From positions 69,924,123 to 69,988,122 of the forward strand of contig OY720636.1 of assembly GCA_963169105.1 (NCBI GenBank): DNA of 64,000 bases, given 5' to 3'. Positions 1 to 13,253 of this stretch are shown in pieces. The notes beneath the pieces are model-generated. The model did no database searches. It saw only the letters and a program-made list of their open reading frames with translations, and was not told the DNA's origin. Positions within the stretch are counted from its first letter, which is position 1. Each line of letters begins with the position of its first letter. The DNA comes from Ceriagrion tenellum. Taxonomy: Eukaryota > Arthropoda > Insecta > Odonata > Coenagrionidae. Made by a program: the position numbers and the translations under genes.

Positions 1-2880
1 GTCCTTCCTTAAGATGACTTGAGAGCTGAAACAGGTAGGTAACTTTTAAATAAATTGTAGAAGTTACAAACTGTATCTTGGTCATTATGACGTCCTTCGA
101 CATAGTGAAAGCTTCCCTGTTCGATGTAAATAGAAGAATTAGGTAATATTTTAATAAATGTTTCTCGGGTGTTCCACCGGGTCGGCAGATCCTTGAGTTC
201 GACGTTTCGGAGAACGACTTGTCCTCCATCTTCAGGGATTTTAAACTCTTCTGATCTTCAGGGGTCGGATATCATGAACCTGCTTACTCGATGGAACACC
301 CGAAAAACATTTACCCAGCAGATACGCCGGGAAAACCTAAGATCTTTCAATGTTTTTATAGCTCCCAGCTGAATTCCCTAACTCTCCCTGTTGTTGTATC
401 ACCCTTTTCAAATTTCTCAAGGATTTTTCATCTGTGATTTATAAGTAAATATAAAAAAGTTAGTTGGAAGAGAAATAAGTGGAATGAAGAGGTGTGTTCA
501 TGCTGCGGGGAAAGTAGTAACAATGTGGGGAGAGGGGAATCGAGGGAAGAGGAAAAGGGGTTAATATATTGAGGTAAAGGAAACCGGAAATTTATGCGTT
601 ATGAAGTGAAGTTTAAAGTATAAAAACGTGAAGGGAGAATAAATGAATTGCGCGGAATACGGTAAGTTGTCAGTCGTAACTTAGCAGCACATAACGGCCT
701 TCGTTTGAAAACATGAGACAAAAGGGGAGGTGATTCTCCTTGGAAACTTCATCTCAATTGACAAGAATTCTAATCCGTATATCCAAAATGCCTCTTTGAT
801 GTGCTAACTAGTCATACCACCAAGCCATCATGAATCAAAGCCAATATCATCGGGTATTTCTACACACTGTACACATTAATTTCTCCGGTCCACACTGTAG
901 AACGGGAGAAATGTTCGTGCCACATTCACGAAGGATTATCCCAACACTGTCGCTTTAGACTGGCTAACTTCTGACAAATGGCGAATTCCGTCCCCTTTGG
1001 TTTATATCGTGACATTCGAGCGCATTGCTGCGAACCGTTTCATACGTGCATAAGTGGGGATTCGGAAAATGATGTATTTCTTGATGTTTCCTTCTTTACT
1101 TACTCTCAAGTATCGCATCCCATTTATTCCACCCTATGTTTTACCTATCTATTTTTAAGTCCTTAGCAGAGTTTAGGTTGATTGTGCTCCACAAATGGGG
1201 CAAAATCTATTGCTTCTCAGTTTTTGTGCTAAATTATTTCGTCGGTAACCTAATTCTTAATGTATTTTTTGTTCTTGCTATCTCTTGTTCGTTCCCTTTT
1301 CTATCCACCAATACAGCGGTTACATCTTCAAGTTTCATCGTGCATTCGGTTTTTAATTTCTATATTACAGTTACTGTTCTATTACTCTATTTTACTTTGC
1401 TGTCCGCGTAACTATGATTTCCATTTTATCTCTTTCCCGGCCTCCCATTTGAATCCTCAGTTATGTACTCGCTTTATCTTTCCTTTAACGATGTCTTGAT
1501 GTTTGTTAAAATCATGTTATGTTTTTGGAATGATGATGGCTGGTTATGTTATCCCGCATTCCAAGTTGAGAAACCCGCTGGTATTGAACCAGTCAGAGAA
1601 ATGATCCGAGTACCTACCTACTTTCTGTTGAGGCTTCCTTTACCTTTTATTTGCCCCGACACGGCATCTAGATTATTATGATGGAATTTTGCATTTTTTT
1701 TTCAAAACAGCGACTACCTGTACAAAGGATCTATTTCTAATTTCTATAATATCGAACTATTACTTTTCCCTGAGGTTCTAAATTGAGCTAAATTTCTTCA
1801 TGTTATTCCTTCCTCTGGTTTTATGTGATTAAGTCCTCGACGGCAACGTCCAACTTTTGACTATATTGCATTGAGAGATTCTGGTATTAAGTGATGACGC
1901 TTAGATTAACGGTCCCGCGACTGTTGACCCATAGCCATGGTACATGTTTTTATTATATTTATATTGTATTACGAGTGACTTTATATCCTTTGGACGAACT
2001 CGCGCTGGATATGCGGTATTTACAGCCTACTGGCCTGTATTAAGCTTTTAGATGAGTAATTCTGAATAGCAACGTCTGAGGAAGCTGTGGTTCTCTCATT
2101 TTAGAGGGGATGTGATGAGTCATAAGCACCAGGAACGTCTACTATTTGGAATGAAGTAATATCTTGGGTTGATATCCGTAGAATATTGCTTGCATTTCAA
2201 AATTGGTTGTCTAAAATCGCAGAATTTTGTAATTTTCCTTATAATTCATGCTGTATGGGGGCATGCTATAAAGATCAGCATCTTAGTGAGTAAAATTACT
2301 TGAGATGATTTGACATTATACGCGTTGAAATGATAATTTGTTCATAAAAACGCGATGAAATTTTAAGACATCATCTTTGTTGCGGAAACTAAACCCTGGG
2401 CGGGCCTTTTGGTATCTTTAGAACTGACAAAGTGAACTATTTTTTGTTTCCTGTCCCAAGTCAATGGGCATATGAAAGCAAGGTCAGGCATGTAGGTTTT
2501 TATCTGACAACCGCATAGATTTTTTTTACTTCATTTCGCAGTGCTCGAAGACTTGTATGGCGAACATGCGCCAAGTGTAAAAACTTTTTTACGATCCGCT
2601 TTTGAAGGAATTTTATGGTGGCTTCGAGGAATATTCACCGCCCTAAGAATACTCTCTTTTCGGTATAAGCATTAGCTATTCCAATTCCTATTCTTACACA
2701 CAAAAACGCATATATTTTCCTTTGGGCGACGGTCTGATCTTTGAATTTTGCGGAAAACTGAGAGCTCTTAAAAGAACGTGCGTTGGTAAGTAGTTCTTCT
2801 GACGATGGAAGTATTACTCGGGAAGAGTACAAGGTTGAAGATCGGACTTTATAAAAATTATATGCTCTTGGAATCTTTCT
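1..2880. other. AT-rich stretch, no gene recognised
   Basis: No open frame here resembles a known protein; the short open frames are T-rich and give hydrophobic, composition-driven peptides. A possible minus-strand RNA polymerase III B-box (GGTTCAATACC read on -) lies near 1590, but no convincing A-box goes with it. Nothing else seen. Confidence 0.5.
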
Positions 2881-2886
2881 AAAGGT

Positions 2887-2928
2887 TTAATAGAAAGCGA
2901 AGTCATCTTTGACTTCGCTTCCTATTAA
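2887..2928. repeat. Strong short hairpin (19-bp arms)
   Basis: Arms 2887-2905 and 2910-2928 are reverse complements with a single mismatch, around a 4-base loop. The core arm is AAGCGAAGTCA. Weaker pairing seems to go on outward (CTAAAGGTTTAATAG against CTGGAAGAATTTAATAG), giving a folded unit of about 60 to 70 bases. It could be a microRNA-like precursor, the remnant of a tiny palindromic MITE, or chance. No transposon ends or target duplication could be identified. Confidence 0.6.
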
Positions 2929-3124
2929 ATTCTTCCAGTAGAATTATAAAAAACGTTTTCCTCCCCTGCATGTTTCCTACTGAACTAGTGTCATGTTATT
3001 GAATCTCGGGAAAAATACAACAGCAGTCGCTAGTACACGTGTTCGCGTTGTATTTCGCGGAAGGAGGGAAAAATATTTTTTTTGCGTGTAATGGAGCCGT
3101 ACGAGATAGGGAGTGGAGAGGCTT

Positions 3125-3330
3125 TGGCGTCGTAAAAACCAGCCGAAAAATATATAAAGGGCCCGCTCCCCCGCTTTTTCTCCCCCTGCGCCGGCGATGC
3201 CGCCGTTGACGCGGGGCCGCAAGCTGTGCACCTCCCCGGCACCGAAGAATCACGGCGCGGCTCCGAGAACGGCCGAGTGTGCAGCGCTCTCCATGTCAGG
3301 CGTTTTTCACGGAGGACACCCGGGGAAAAC
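3125..3330 (+). promoter_or_regulatory. GC-rich patch with TATA-like box (candidate promoter)
   Basis: ATATATAAAGG at about 3150-3160 stands at the edge of an abrupt GC- and CpG-rich segment (3160-3330) inside AT-rich DNA. This is the arrangement of a TATA core promoter reading to the right. No clear insect initiator motif lies about 30 bases downstream, and the following open frame (to about 3500) resembles nothing known. It may equally be an unrelated GC-rich repeat. Confidence 0.2.
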
Positions 3331-3334
3331 AACG

Positions 3335-3910
3335 TGCAACGGGATGCCAGAGACCACAATTCTGTTTTGCCGATAGCGCACACTTTTTCGCTTCCGCTGT
3401 AAAAGAAAAATTGGAAATTGATGCTCCTCTGTTACATTTATTTACGGGAGGATTTTTAAATTCAGTTTTTTTGTTATTTTGTAATACGACCAGTAACTAA
3501 GGACGTTTGAGCTATTTAGGTTAGGTTGGTTAATTGGTAAGGGAAGAGTGAAAATCAGTCCTCCGCGGTAAAAAGTTGTGGCAAACATTTTGACTGAAAG
3601 GTGTTGAGTTTAGAGTGAAACGTATAATTAAAAGATTTTTAAGAATTTAACTGATTGAATACTTTGAATCAATTTGCGTTTTCCTCAAATTATGTCCGTT
3701 ACGCGGTACTCAAACCCGATTAATCAAAATTTTATCAAGGATCTGCTTTGTGGGAGGCAATGGAGGAAGATTGGATAGAATGATCATCCCAATATTTACT
3801 ACAGGTACCATGATCACACAATTATCCGTCCTGACGGACGGAATACCACCCCATCAATGCTCTCAACATTTCACCAATTTGGAAGATATGAATCCACTGA
3901 AAAGCTCTGC
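3335..3910. other. No gene recognised
   Basis: Mixed AT-rich sequence between the GC-rich patch and a tRNA-like repeat. Nothing supportable seen. Confidence 0.4.
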
Positions 3911-3914
3911 GAGG

Positions 3915-3972
3915 TTTGTATTCGAACCCGGTCCACCAGATTGCGATACTCACTCTAGATATCTCACCAATC
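3915..3972 (-). repeat. tRNA-like SINE head (minus strand)
   Basis: Read on the minus strand, this has a B-box-like GGGTTCGAATAC (about 3918-3930) preceded at roughly tRNA spacing by an A-box-like segment. The pattern fits the tRNA-derived head of a SINE rather than a working tRNA, since no clean acceptor stem is seen. Element boundaries and tail were not found. Confidence 0.35.
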
Positions 3973-3974
3973 TG

Positions 3975-5255
3975 ATCCTTGTTCACTCGAAAAATTGACT
4001 TCAGATAAAAATTCATCTCGAGCAGGAAACCTTTGTATGGTGATGGTCTGCGCATTGGACGGCAAGCTTAGGGTTGGTGGTTCAATTGTCGGTCCAGGGG
4101 GAAAGTTTTTAACTTTTGTTGACCGTAGACCTACGGTAATTGAGTACCGTTCTCGTAATTCATAGTCATCATTTTGACTGAAGCTTAAGACTTCATTTAT
4201 CATCCCCCTTTGACCAGTTTTTATCGAAAATGCGAGTGTAAATGTCAGCTATGGCTGAAATTCAGCTTTCCTGCTAATACGTGCTAGGTTGATTGTATTA
4301 CTGCTAAGGCTGTTATGTGTAGTGCTTCTAGTGACGATTCACCTGCCGCCCTAATGTCACAGTTCGTTACAAGTATTTACCTAAGATAAATACTTACGTG
4401 GTGGATAGTTTGCGATCAGCTGAAAGATTGTGGTTATTTTAATATGTCGATAGGTGAAGTAGAATTTTTACGCTTGGCAAAAGTTTCGCATGTTTCGAAA
4501 ATAAAGAAATATTTAAACATGAAAAACTATGTATGGTCGTACCGACTACTCAAAACACGGGAAACATAAAAACAGTTTTTCGCGTTCTTGAGAGGTAAGT
4601 TTGTTTCCTTGAGAAATTCAAGTTCTTTTTAACCTCCTATAACGTACCTGCTGATTTATTTTCTGAGTTGTTATTGAAAAAAGTATATTTTCAAGGATCA
4701 TTTATCCGAGTGGATTTTATTGTCGTTTATATTATAGAAACAACTACCCTTATAGGCTAGCTTGTAATTGTTAAATGGACAATTGTTGATTAAAGGGTAA
4801 AAATAGTATATAATTGAAATTGAGGGGATTTTATCTCATTGTAGATAATATTCAGCTGGTAGCATGCATGGAAAATATGATTAGTTAAACTACAAGTAGG
4901 TATACTCGTATTTGTGGCTCCCATTTTTAAGGTAGAGATTTATTTTCGGTAATATTTGTGTGATTATGGATGCCTACTCTCTACGTAATTCTTGTTTATT
5001 TTTATTTTCTCGTTGTAGTCTATATTCGTGTCCCATTTTTATGTTTGTGATATATCCCACTCGTACATTATAGGACATTAATATCTTTTAATCGGGAGTT
5101 TCATATTTTATACTTACCTATTTTAATTCTACTACATTGGAGTAAATAAGTGAAAAGTACTGTTATTTTTCTCAGAGGAAAGTGCTATAAATTGACCCAA
5201 AGGCTTATCTCCTGCAATCGCCCTAAATACCCCTTGCGATCACCTCATGGCTTTG
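3975..5255. other. No gene recognised
   Basis: AT-rich DNA without recognisable coding similarity, repeats or RNA genes. Confidence 0.4.
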
Positions 5256-5261
5256 CGCCTA

Positions 5262-5293
5262 CCCCGTTACCATAAGGGTTTTAGCTAACGGGG
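5262..5293. repeat. Short hairpin in a GC-richer patch
   Basis: CCCCGTTA (5262-5269) and TAACGGGG (5286-5293) form a perfect 8-bp stem with a 16-base loop. It sits in a locally GC-rich patch (5215-5330) surrounded by AT-rich DNA, perhaps a small unidentified repeat. Confidence 0.35.
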
Positions 5294-5334
5294 TCCAGGG
5301 CACGTCGAGACGCGGCGCCCCACCAGGAAGCAAA

Positions 5335-7970
5335 TGGTTCCTCTTGGGAACTCGCCAATCGTCTACATAATTATGAAGAACAAGGGGATTTTTTCATTCG
5401 ATAACGGGAAAGCCATGAAATTTCAGCGTATTTTAATAAACTCGTTTTTATTAAAAGGGACGAGAGCAGTTGGCACGGAAAAACGAAACTTAGCTCTCTT
5501 GAAATTGCTTGGGCTTTATCAAGAGCGCGGGGCACTTCGTTGCCGAGTAGGGATTTTTCAGAAAAAGAAAAATCTTGAGAGAATAAACGAGTGAAAGAGT
5601 AAATTTGTGTGGTTGTAGGAGGCCATCAGTAATAGGGAATGGCCTATGATATAAGCCGCTTATCTTACTCGGAAAAAGAGGGAACCCGTACTTTTCACGT
5701 TGAAAAAAGTAAATATTCCAGCAATGTGAATTGAACGAATATAGTTTTGTTGGACTTTTTTTTCGTATTTTCCCCTTTTCGGAAATTATTTATCTTTTAA
5801 TTAGAGAGCAAACAATATTTAATGCCTCCACTATATGGTTTCAAGTTTCGCAACCGCCAAAACGCAGCGGAATATGAGGGAATGGCGTTCCGCGCGATGG
5901 TCTCGCGCTCAGCAGTTCCAAGGGCATCATCATTGGTGGTGCTCGGGTTAAGCGGTTACACGCGGCGCTTCAAAGGATTTTAATATTGCATGCATATTGC
6001 TCTGCCCGAGTAACTCCTTTGATGAGGTCATTGCTGCATAAGCATGTTCCAAACGGATGGTCCTCTTTCGATTACATGGGATTCCCATCTCTCGTATCCA
6101 TTTGACCGCGTGATTTTTTCAACAGTTTATTTTAAACCCATCGGAAAGTGAGCAATAGGCTGGGCATTTGGAATGTAATGACCCATTTTTTCATGACGTG
6201 GCTTTCATCGATGAAGTTAATACAGATTAGTGCGGAGGTGGGATTCATTTTTAAAAAAGCGCTCTAATTGCTGTTATTCTGATAGTTAGCTCCGGTATGG
6301 GCGAGAATAAAATTCAACTCTAAGATATGGTGTATGTGAAACCTGTGAAAGACAGTTGCAGTATCTGTAAAAATTTCACAATTAATTTACTCTGTACAAT
6401 CGGTTTCACCTGTTTTGGCATCGTCAGGTACTTGGTCCTAAAGAGCAAAACCCGTTGTAAAACTTACTACTTCCAGTATGAGAGTTTTCCTAAAGCTACG
6501 AAGAATAATATTCCTTTCTTTTGGTAGATAGTCGCCGATGGTTATTCATTTCCAGAGAAATTTTATCCCAACCGCTAGATTATCCACCAGACTTTCCACG
6601 CTGTGGTGTACATCGGTCTGAGACTGATATTGTTGATAACCAGTTTATTGCAAAACGCATTCGTTCTTAGTCATACTTTCTGAAAAATTATAAAGCTTCT
6701 ACTTTATTTTGTGGTGTATTTATTCCTTGGCTGCATTGCGGTCTTGCTAGCACTTGGTTCTTCTAGTTAGTGTAGCGCTCGTTAAAAAAATGGGTATATT
6801 AGGAAGTATTTCATTTTATACTTAACTAGATAGCGAGAAAAAATGCATAGTTGGTGATATAATCTCTAAGTTTTTCATCGTAGAATATCTTTAGTAGTCC
6901 ACAATGAAGCGGATTTGTAAGTTGATGTACTTGTGGGCTCAGTATTAATTTCAATACATACTTGATGATTCATACAACTTGTAGTTTACCATCCTCTTTA
7001 TATTATTTAGTATGTTATAGTATTAGAAAAAAAATCAAATTTTATGTATATAATCCGTATTTTTACTTGGAATGGGTGTTGGGTGTGAAGTAAAAAACTA
7101 ACCGCAGGTATTTTTTAAGGATGTGGGACATTATTATCATCTGCTAAACGATGATATATTGTGAGAAAATATGTGTTTACGTGTTAAACTTGACAATGTG
7201 TAGTAACTTTTATTTTAATGTACACAAATCTACTTGCACTCAATAGAATTTTTCGGAGTGTGTGGTGCTGGAAATTATAACTTGAGTATAGGGTGCTTAA
7301 AAATGGAGCTCAGCACGAAGATGTAAATAGCTCAAGAAGAGGGGACCACGTGTGGTATTATCTTCTGGGAATTGGTTGAAAGGGACACTTGATGGCCTAT
7401 GTAGTGAAAAGCCGTTATAATGAAAAAGTGGAAAGTCAATTTTCTTCTTAATGCACAATATTGCTGAGTTGTGCACCAAGTTGTAATTTTTTTCCTTACT
7501 TTTCCCTGTATTTTAGGAGTATTTTTCTAAGTGGAAAACACGCTGCGTTCTCCATATAATGCCTAATTTATATGTTAAATGTCTGGAGAGCAATAACTCT
7601 CCATGTGTTCATTTACGAGTACAAATACTTTATTGGGTTGATGAAAGCAAAGATATATTTACTCGGTATCATTATGGCTTTGCATTCGGGAGTTGCAAGC
7701 ATTGTAGTTCGGTGAATGAGAGTACTTTTATTCTCTGTGCAAAAGTTCAAATTTTTATGCCTCTTTGTGTGCTACTCCAGGATTTCCACCGCTGGCTGGA
7801 TTACAGCTGTCGCTGAATGCAATCCTTCCTCTCACGGGATAATTTAGAGTTAAAGTTGTTTGAAACTAAAGCTGTTTGACAGAAAAGTCGGAGGTCACCA
7901 ACCTCAATTAAACCCAAAGTCGTCTAACATTCACACATCAGGATTGGTGGGAAAATTCCTCTTCCCGTTC
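5335..7970. other. No gene recognised
   Basis: Long AT-rich run. A GC-richer island at 5870-5970 contains an imperfect inverted pair (GCGGAA / TTCCGC) but no coding or RNA-gene signature. The short open frames show no recognisable domains. Confidence 0.4.
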
Positions 7971-7974
7971 TGGG

Positions 7975-8085
7975 TCTAGTTTTCTCGAAATATAACTCCC
8001 CGGACATGCCCTCGAGCTTGGCCAAGTTTTAACCTAGAACCCCCTATCAGCAGTCCAAAGCTCCACCCACTGAGGCACCGCGTTG
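7975..8085 (-). repeat. tRNA-like SINE head (minus strand)
   Basis: On the minus strand, GGTGCCTCAGTGGGTGGAGC (about 8081-8062) is a good A-box-like tRNA start and is followed about 30 bases on by GGGGGTTCTAGGTT, a degenerate B-box. This is a typical tRNA-derived SINE head. It lies about 120 bases from a LINE endonuclease relic; I see no evidence that the two form one element. Confidence 0.4.
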
Positions 8086-8207
8086 TAGTTTAAGTTGCAG
8101 CTCCTGGAGACTTTGTCACGCCACTAATTAAAGGGCAGACTGGGACAATATGCAATGTTTTTCTGTTATTAAGAAATTACTTTCGCTCTCTTAAGCTGGA
8201 AGAAGAG

Positions 8208-8610
8208 CCTATGAACACCGTGATAGTGCAGGTCCACTTGCCGACGTCTAGCCATACGGGACGGGATACGAATAATGGAGGAAGTGTACAAACGAATTAT
8301 AGCGATCTTTGGAGTCATGAAGGGGAAAGATAACCTTATTAGAATGGGAGACTTGAACGCAGTGGTAGGAGAGGAAAATGAGGGAAGTTGTGTTAGATAT
8401 TTGAGATTGAGCAAAAGAAATGCCTAAGGAGAATGGTAGAGTTCTGCAATGAGAAGAATATGGTAGTAGCTAACTCTCTTTGAGCAGCAAGGGCGCGGTA
8501 GGTATACATGGAAGATGCCATGTGATATTGTCAGGTACCGAATAGACTGCATACTTGTCAGAGTCAGATAAAAGAAGCAAGTAAAACAGTGCAAGAGCTA
8601 CCCTGGAGCG
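8208..8610 (+). pseudogene. LINE endonuclease domain fragment (RTE-like), decayed
   Basis: Three frames together read as an APE-type endonuclease of a non-LTR retrotransposon. PMNTVIVQVHLPTSS starts at 8208. EEVYKRI then leads to MGDLNAVVGEE (8344-8376), the GD-N catalytic motif. MVEFCNEKNMVVANSL (from 8433) follows in another frame, and GRYTWKMP with RIDCILV ends near YPGA at 8610. This order (GDxN, EFC.E..LVVANT, YTW, QIDYIL, YPGAD) is standard for the domain, and the wording is closest to RTE-type elements. In-frame stops (8425) and at least two frameshifts make it a dead copy. The SDH motif and everything after are missing. Confidence 0.85.
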
Positions 8611-8619
8611 GTTCGCTGT

Positions 8620-10680
8620 CTTCTATCTTCCTCTCTGTTTACTTCTCCGATATTTTCAAACCCATCTTTCATTCTTTCATTGCGTCATATTTTGCTTCTG
8701 TCCTTCTGAATATCCCTCCTCCTTAATAGTCTCCTTACTCACTGATATTTGTAGCTTTCACTGTCTATTACCCCATTCTTGCTCTCTTCTCTCTTAAATA
8801 TTTGTAACAATCACTTCCACCGTTTACCATAAATGGATGACAGTATGATAGCTAACGAGAAGCTAATATTTTTATGAATAAAAATTTTTTGATATCCTGG
8901 GAACCAATTTCTTTTTTGTTTTTTATACATTCCTATTTATTCTACAGCTTACTATTTCTTTACTTTCCCAGCTATTGTCTTAATTATTTCATTTCCCAGG
9001 TTAAGTATCCCCTCATAATGCGCTTTTTGTTTTCCACCCTTTGTTCGCAGCAATACTTTCCATTCGTTTTAATATCCATTATTAAGTTCATGAGGCTCTT
9101 AAGAATATCTAGTAAGTAATATCTCTAAAAAATTCCTATTTTCCCATTCTGTATTGTAGTTTTCATTTGGTATCTTTTCTCCCAAGCTCTTCGTTGGAAT
9201 CCTTCGTTGGAGATTTTCTGTTCACATGATCTCCTCCGTTCCTCGATGACTGTACGTTTCCATTCCTGAAAAAAGTCCTATCTTATATCCCCTGCTGCTA
9301 TTATATTTCCAGCTTCTTTGCCACGAACTAACATTCACCATCTACTTGTCAATGAAGTACTTCCTCGATTCTAATCGGATGCTTGGTATTAATGGACTCC
9401 TCCAACAAAATGTCTTCTTAGCGAGACCTCTTAGCTCCAATGTCGGATAAAAACTCACTCCCAAAATAGCGAATTTCTCCGATAATCGATTTCCGAAAAA
9501 CCACTGTACATATTCGCTGCAAAATCAGTAAATAAGATTCTCGTGATATGTTTTGATGATCGTAGAGAAGCACCTAAGAGATAATGCATGCCAGTGAACG
9601 TTGCCCGTTTTTTATGTGCATTTCAGCTTTTTATTGAATAAAAAGTTGTCTTACTCATTTTATAGTAACTCAGCATAATGCTTCAGCGCGGCGAGCCGCA
9701 GTTTGGCTCGAAGGAGCCGTGGCTGCCGGATCCCGGCGCAGCGGTAAAGAGTCTTTGGGCTATGCCACATCAAAGTCTTCGTAGTTTTGAATAAAAAACT
9801 TGGTGTGGACCGCTTTTGTGCTGTGAAATTTCACTTAAAGCGAACTGGCGGCAGGGAAGTAAAAGTGTTTTGGAAGCCATTGTGCTAAAATTCTTGCCTC
9901 AAGCTTAGCTATGTATCTTCATCAAGGCGATTATTCTGGTAGTTGTATTAGGACAGAGTACTTGTTCCGAAATTGCACGCTTGCTCCAAGAGAGTAACCG
10001 CGTCTAGCCCACATCTTTTTTTACTCGAGTCTTTGAGATTTCTATGAGATGCAGGGCGTTTATCCTCAGCGATGGTCGTCGCTTCTTGCATACTCAGAAA
10101 TACATATTATTGCGCGTTCTTTTTGTGTTGCAGTGTGTTGTTTTATCTCGTAGTTGTTTTTAACATTGCGATTTTTAGTTGTTTCGATGTTCTCAATTTT
10201 TTGTTGCCGTTATGATTAGCGATTTTCTCTTTTTGAGTTTCCTTAGCTATTGCGGTTGCTTCGGTTTTGAGGAAATCACAATGTAATGTGCAGTTTGGAG
10301 AACTTTCATTATTTATTTTACCCGGTTCCTTCCTAAGGAATGGATAAAAGTTTCCATTGATTTATCCGCATGGACTATAAGTTAGTGTCTAAATAAAGTC
10401 CGCGAGCAATACCCAAGGTCTCTTCTAGTAAGTCGAAAAAAAGTTCTTGGACCTCAATTCACTTAAGTACATTTATTTAAACATTTTAAATAACCATACG
10501 TGTTGTAATAATAATGCAAGAATTATCTTTCAAAGTTTTCGCGTCTATTGAAGCTTTGTCTACTTCAATTTATGGTGAGGAATACAAAATGTAAGCGGAA
10601 ATCGGGCAAAAATTGGTGTTTTTGATTCGGGGTAATACCTTGATATTTATTTATTTTATGGCCTTCATTAGACTACATCA
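8620..10680. other. No gene recognised
   Basis: T-rich and AT-rich DNA after the LINE endonuclease relic. The reverse transcriptase that should follow is not visible, so the element was truncated or interrupted. A GC-richer spot near 9690-9740 has a small inverted pair (GGCTCG / GGAGCC region) but no gene signature. Confidence 0.4.
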
Positions 10681-10681
10681 G

Positions 10682-11135
10682 TCATCTTCTGGAATTCTTT
10701 TGTTTTCTACTAGCGCAGTATTTCTTGATTCGCACGGATTCTTATTTTCTTTATTCATCTGGGATCTCTCTTCCTATTCTCTGTTTTTGTTAATCTTGGT
10801 TTGTGGTCTGGTCTATTTATCCTTGATTATCGTGAATTTGCCCGTCTTTTCTTTCAAGTCTTCTATTGTAATGTGTGATTCACTCATATCTTCCTTAATT
10901 TCTGTAACCCGTCTTATGCTGGTCTTACTGCTCCATAGTTTTTCTATAATATTTTTGCTTATTCTGTTTTCGAGTGTTCTGATTAGGTGTCCAAGGAATG
11001 AGATTCGTTTCTTTCTCATCGTTCTCGTTACAGGTTCTATTTCTCTGTAGACTGTTACATTTGAAGCTGACCTCCAGGGCCCGTTTTCTCGGTATTTTTT
11101 TATTTTTGCAAGTTTTGATTATTCTCCTCTCTATT
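10682..11135 (-). pseudogene. LINE ORF2 C-terminal fragment, decayed
   Basis: On the minus strand, IERRIIKT is followed after a frameshift by VYREIEPVTRTMRKKRI and SFLGHLIRTLENRISK. Next come TEIKEDM and ITIEDLKEKTGKF, and finally a lysine-rich tail, RIKKYCASRKQKNSRR, that stops at 10682-10684. The order IxPVTxTIRKRRIxFxGHLxR, then RLxKxI, then a KKYWxxRK tail is the usual C-terminal region after the reverse transcriptase in a group of insect non-LTR elements. Several stops and a frameshift show it is dead. The reverse transcriptase itself is absent. It differs in sequence from the RTE-like pieces elsewhere in the window, so it is a separate LINE lineage. Confidence 0.75.
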
Positions 11136-11139
11136 TTTA

Positions 11140-13250
11140 TATATTTTAGAAACCATAATAATAATATGAAGCGCATGTTTTCGCGGCCAAGTGAAATTCT
11201 GTACACGTTATCGAATTATTTCGAAATATTTGTCATGTGCTGTGAGGCTAATTCCTACAAATTCAGCCACAATCCCTTCACTTTCCTTATTGCTACCATA
11301 AGCATAGCGTGGCATATTTGCACATTCTAATACGAGTAGTGGTAAAACGAATTGATAATTCAAGATTTAGCAGTTACGAATCTTCTCTGTACGTGATGAA
11401 ATCGTAAAACTAATAATGGGAGTTAGGTCCCTTGAGTCACCACTCAAAATATTGTTTTATCGGAGATTGTACGTGTCTTCGGTATGGATTAGTTTTGAGT
11501 CTTTCTTGATCTTCATTTTTTGGAGAAATCCCTTCGGATCGTGTCCTTTTTGCCACCCAAATGCCCTGGATTCTCTAGTGTCGCCCACCTACATGCCGCC
11601 AGCGATAATTTTTAGAAAGAAGCTGTGTGTATGCTTTTTTGCTCTAGCTATTTACCCGCGGAATGCACTTAAACTTCAATGCTTATGCACTCAAGTTCAG
11701 CGAAACTATCGGACCAAGAAGGGTTGAGTTGAGAACTTTGGCCCTTCCATTAATGAAAGGCTCGATTATTGTTGACTTTTTTATGGCCCAAAAGTTTTGG
11801 GACACAATCTCTTTCAAATTGCGTGAATGAGTGATAATTTGAGTCTCAAGTTTTTGAGGCATTAATCAATGGGTATTCAAAAGGCGGCGAGCTCTTGTCA
11901 AGTCTCAAGATTTCTTCGTGAATACGGAACTGCGTAGACATTTTTTATCTCCACTTCACGAGAAAAATTCCCCAAAACCACTTGGAACTAATACCTACTT
12001 AATTAGGCAAGGAAATGCTCCCTCTTCATGGCCAGAAGAGAGCTCTATCTTTCTCTCTCGGCTCAGGAATATATTTTTAATTTCAATTCATTGGTTATAG
12101 AATCAAATTAAAAGTTCTATTTATTCCTTCTGCATGAAAGTGTTTTATTTTGTATATAAGTAATACTACTTTGATGCATTTCAACTTAGAAATTTTTATC
12201 TGTTTTACAGATACATATTCGATAATTGCTCCGTTAATTAGATACCTGCCCTCTTATGAATTCAAATGAATGCCATTCATCTTATTAAGTTTTTTCGCTT
12301 TCAGTAGAGGCAATGAAAAAACGTATTGACCCTGCTTATTATACGCTAAAAACATCGAAATGATTTTAAGGATACTATGACATTATATTATTGTAATGTT
12401 AGTTGGCATAATTTTGCAAAATATTGTAGGCAGTATGTGATGGTTTGTTGGGCTTCATCGCCAACTTAGGTAATTCTTTACTCCCCTGAATTTACGTTGG
12501 TTGAGTTAATATACCTTCTCTCCGTTTAGTAAATATCAAAGTAATTTATCGAGGAGTGGAAAATATAATATTTTTTAATATTTATGTGTTTGTTTGTTTG
12601 AGTGTAATGTATTTGGAGGCTAATCTTCCCAGGTCAGTGTTGTTTCCAAAGTGTACCTGTCACAGTTATAGTTAATTTCTTCACAGAAGTTACTTATCAG
12701 GGGAATACGTGTATATCGACACAATAAATCTGCTTGTGACAGTAGTGATTCGAGAAATTGCTTGTATGAGGAAGTTTTAGTTTTTTAGGAACTGAGCCAT
12801 CCTCTTGTGGTAAAGCGAGATAAGAAAGGGATGATATGTGACTATTGGAGGGAAATAAAGACAAACTTCGAGATTGATTCGTCATAAAAATTAAGTGTCG
12901 TCATTACTAACTTGTTAAATAATTTGTTTTGCTCTTTACTGATTTAATAATAAAGGAAAAGTTAACTATTTTGCGAGTGTATTGTTTCTAACTTCAAAAT
13001 GTCGTTGTATTCATATTAGATTCTGTAAACCAGGATCAAAGTTCCGCCTCATCCCAGTTCATACGATTTGCTGTTTAGGGTTTGGCTTGGCCATTTACAT
13101 TTAAATTTTAGCGAGTGTTGTTGTACATTTTAAGCTTGTATTTATTTTAGCGTTCATTACACAGTTGTAAAATAATGCGGATGAAATTCAAAGGTGTTCC
13201 TTCATTAACTATTTGCTGTTTTCGATCCCCATAATGTTCTACTAATTGAT
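11140..13250. other. No gene recognised
   Basis: AT-rich DNA. The open frames are short and show no known motif. Nothing supportable. Confidence 0.4.
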
Positions 13251-13253
13251 CGT

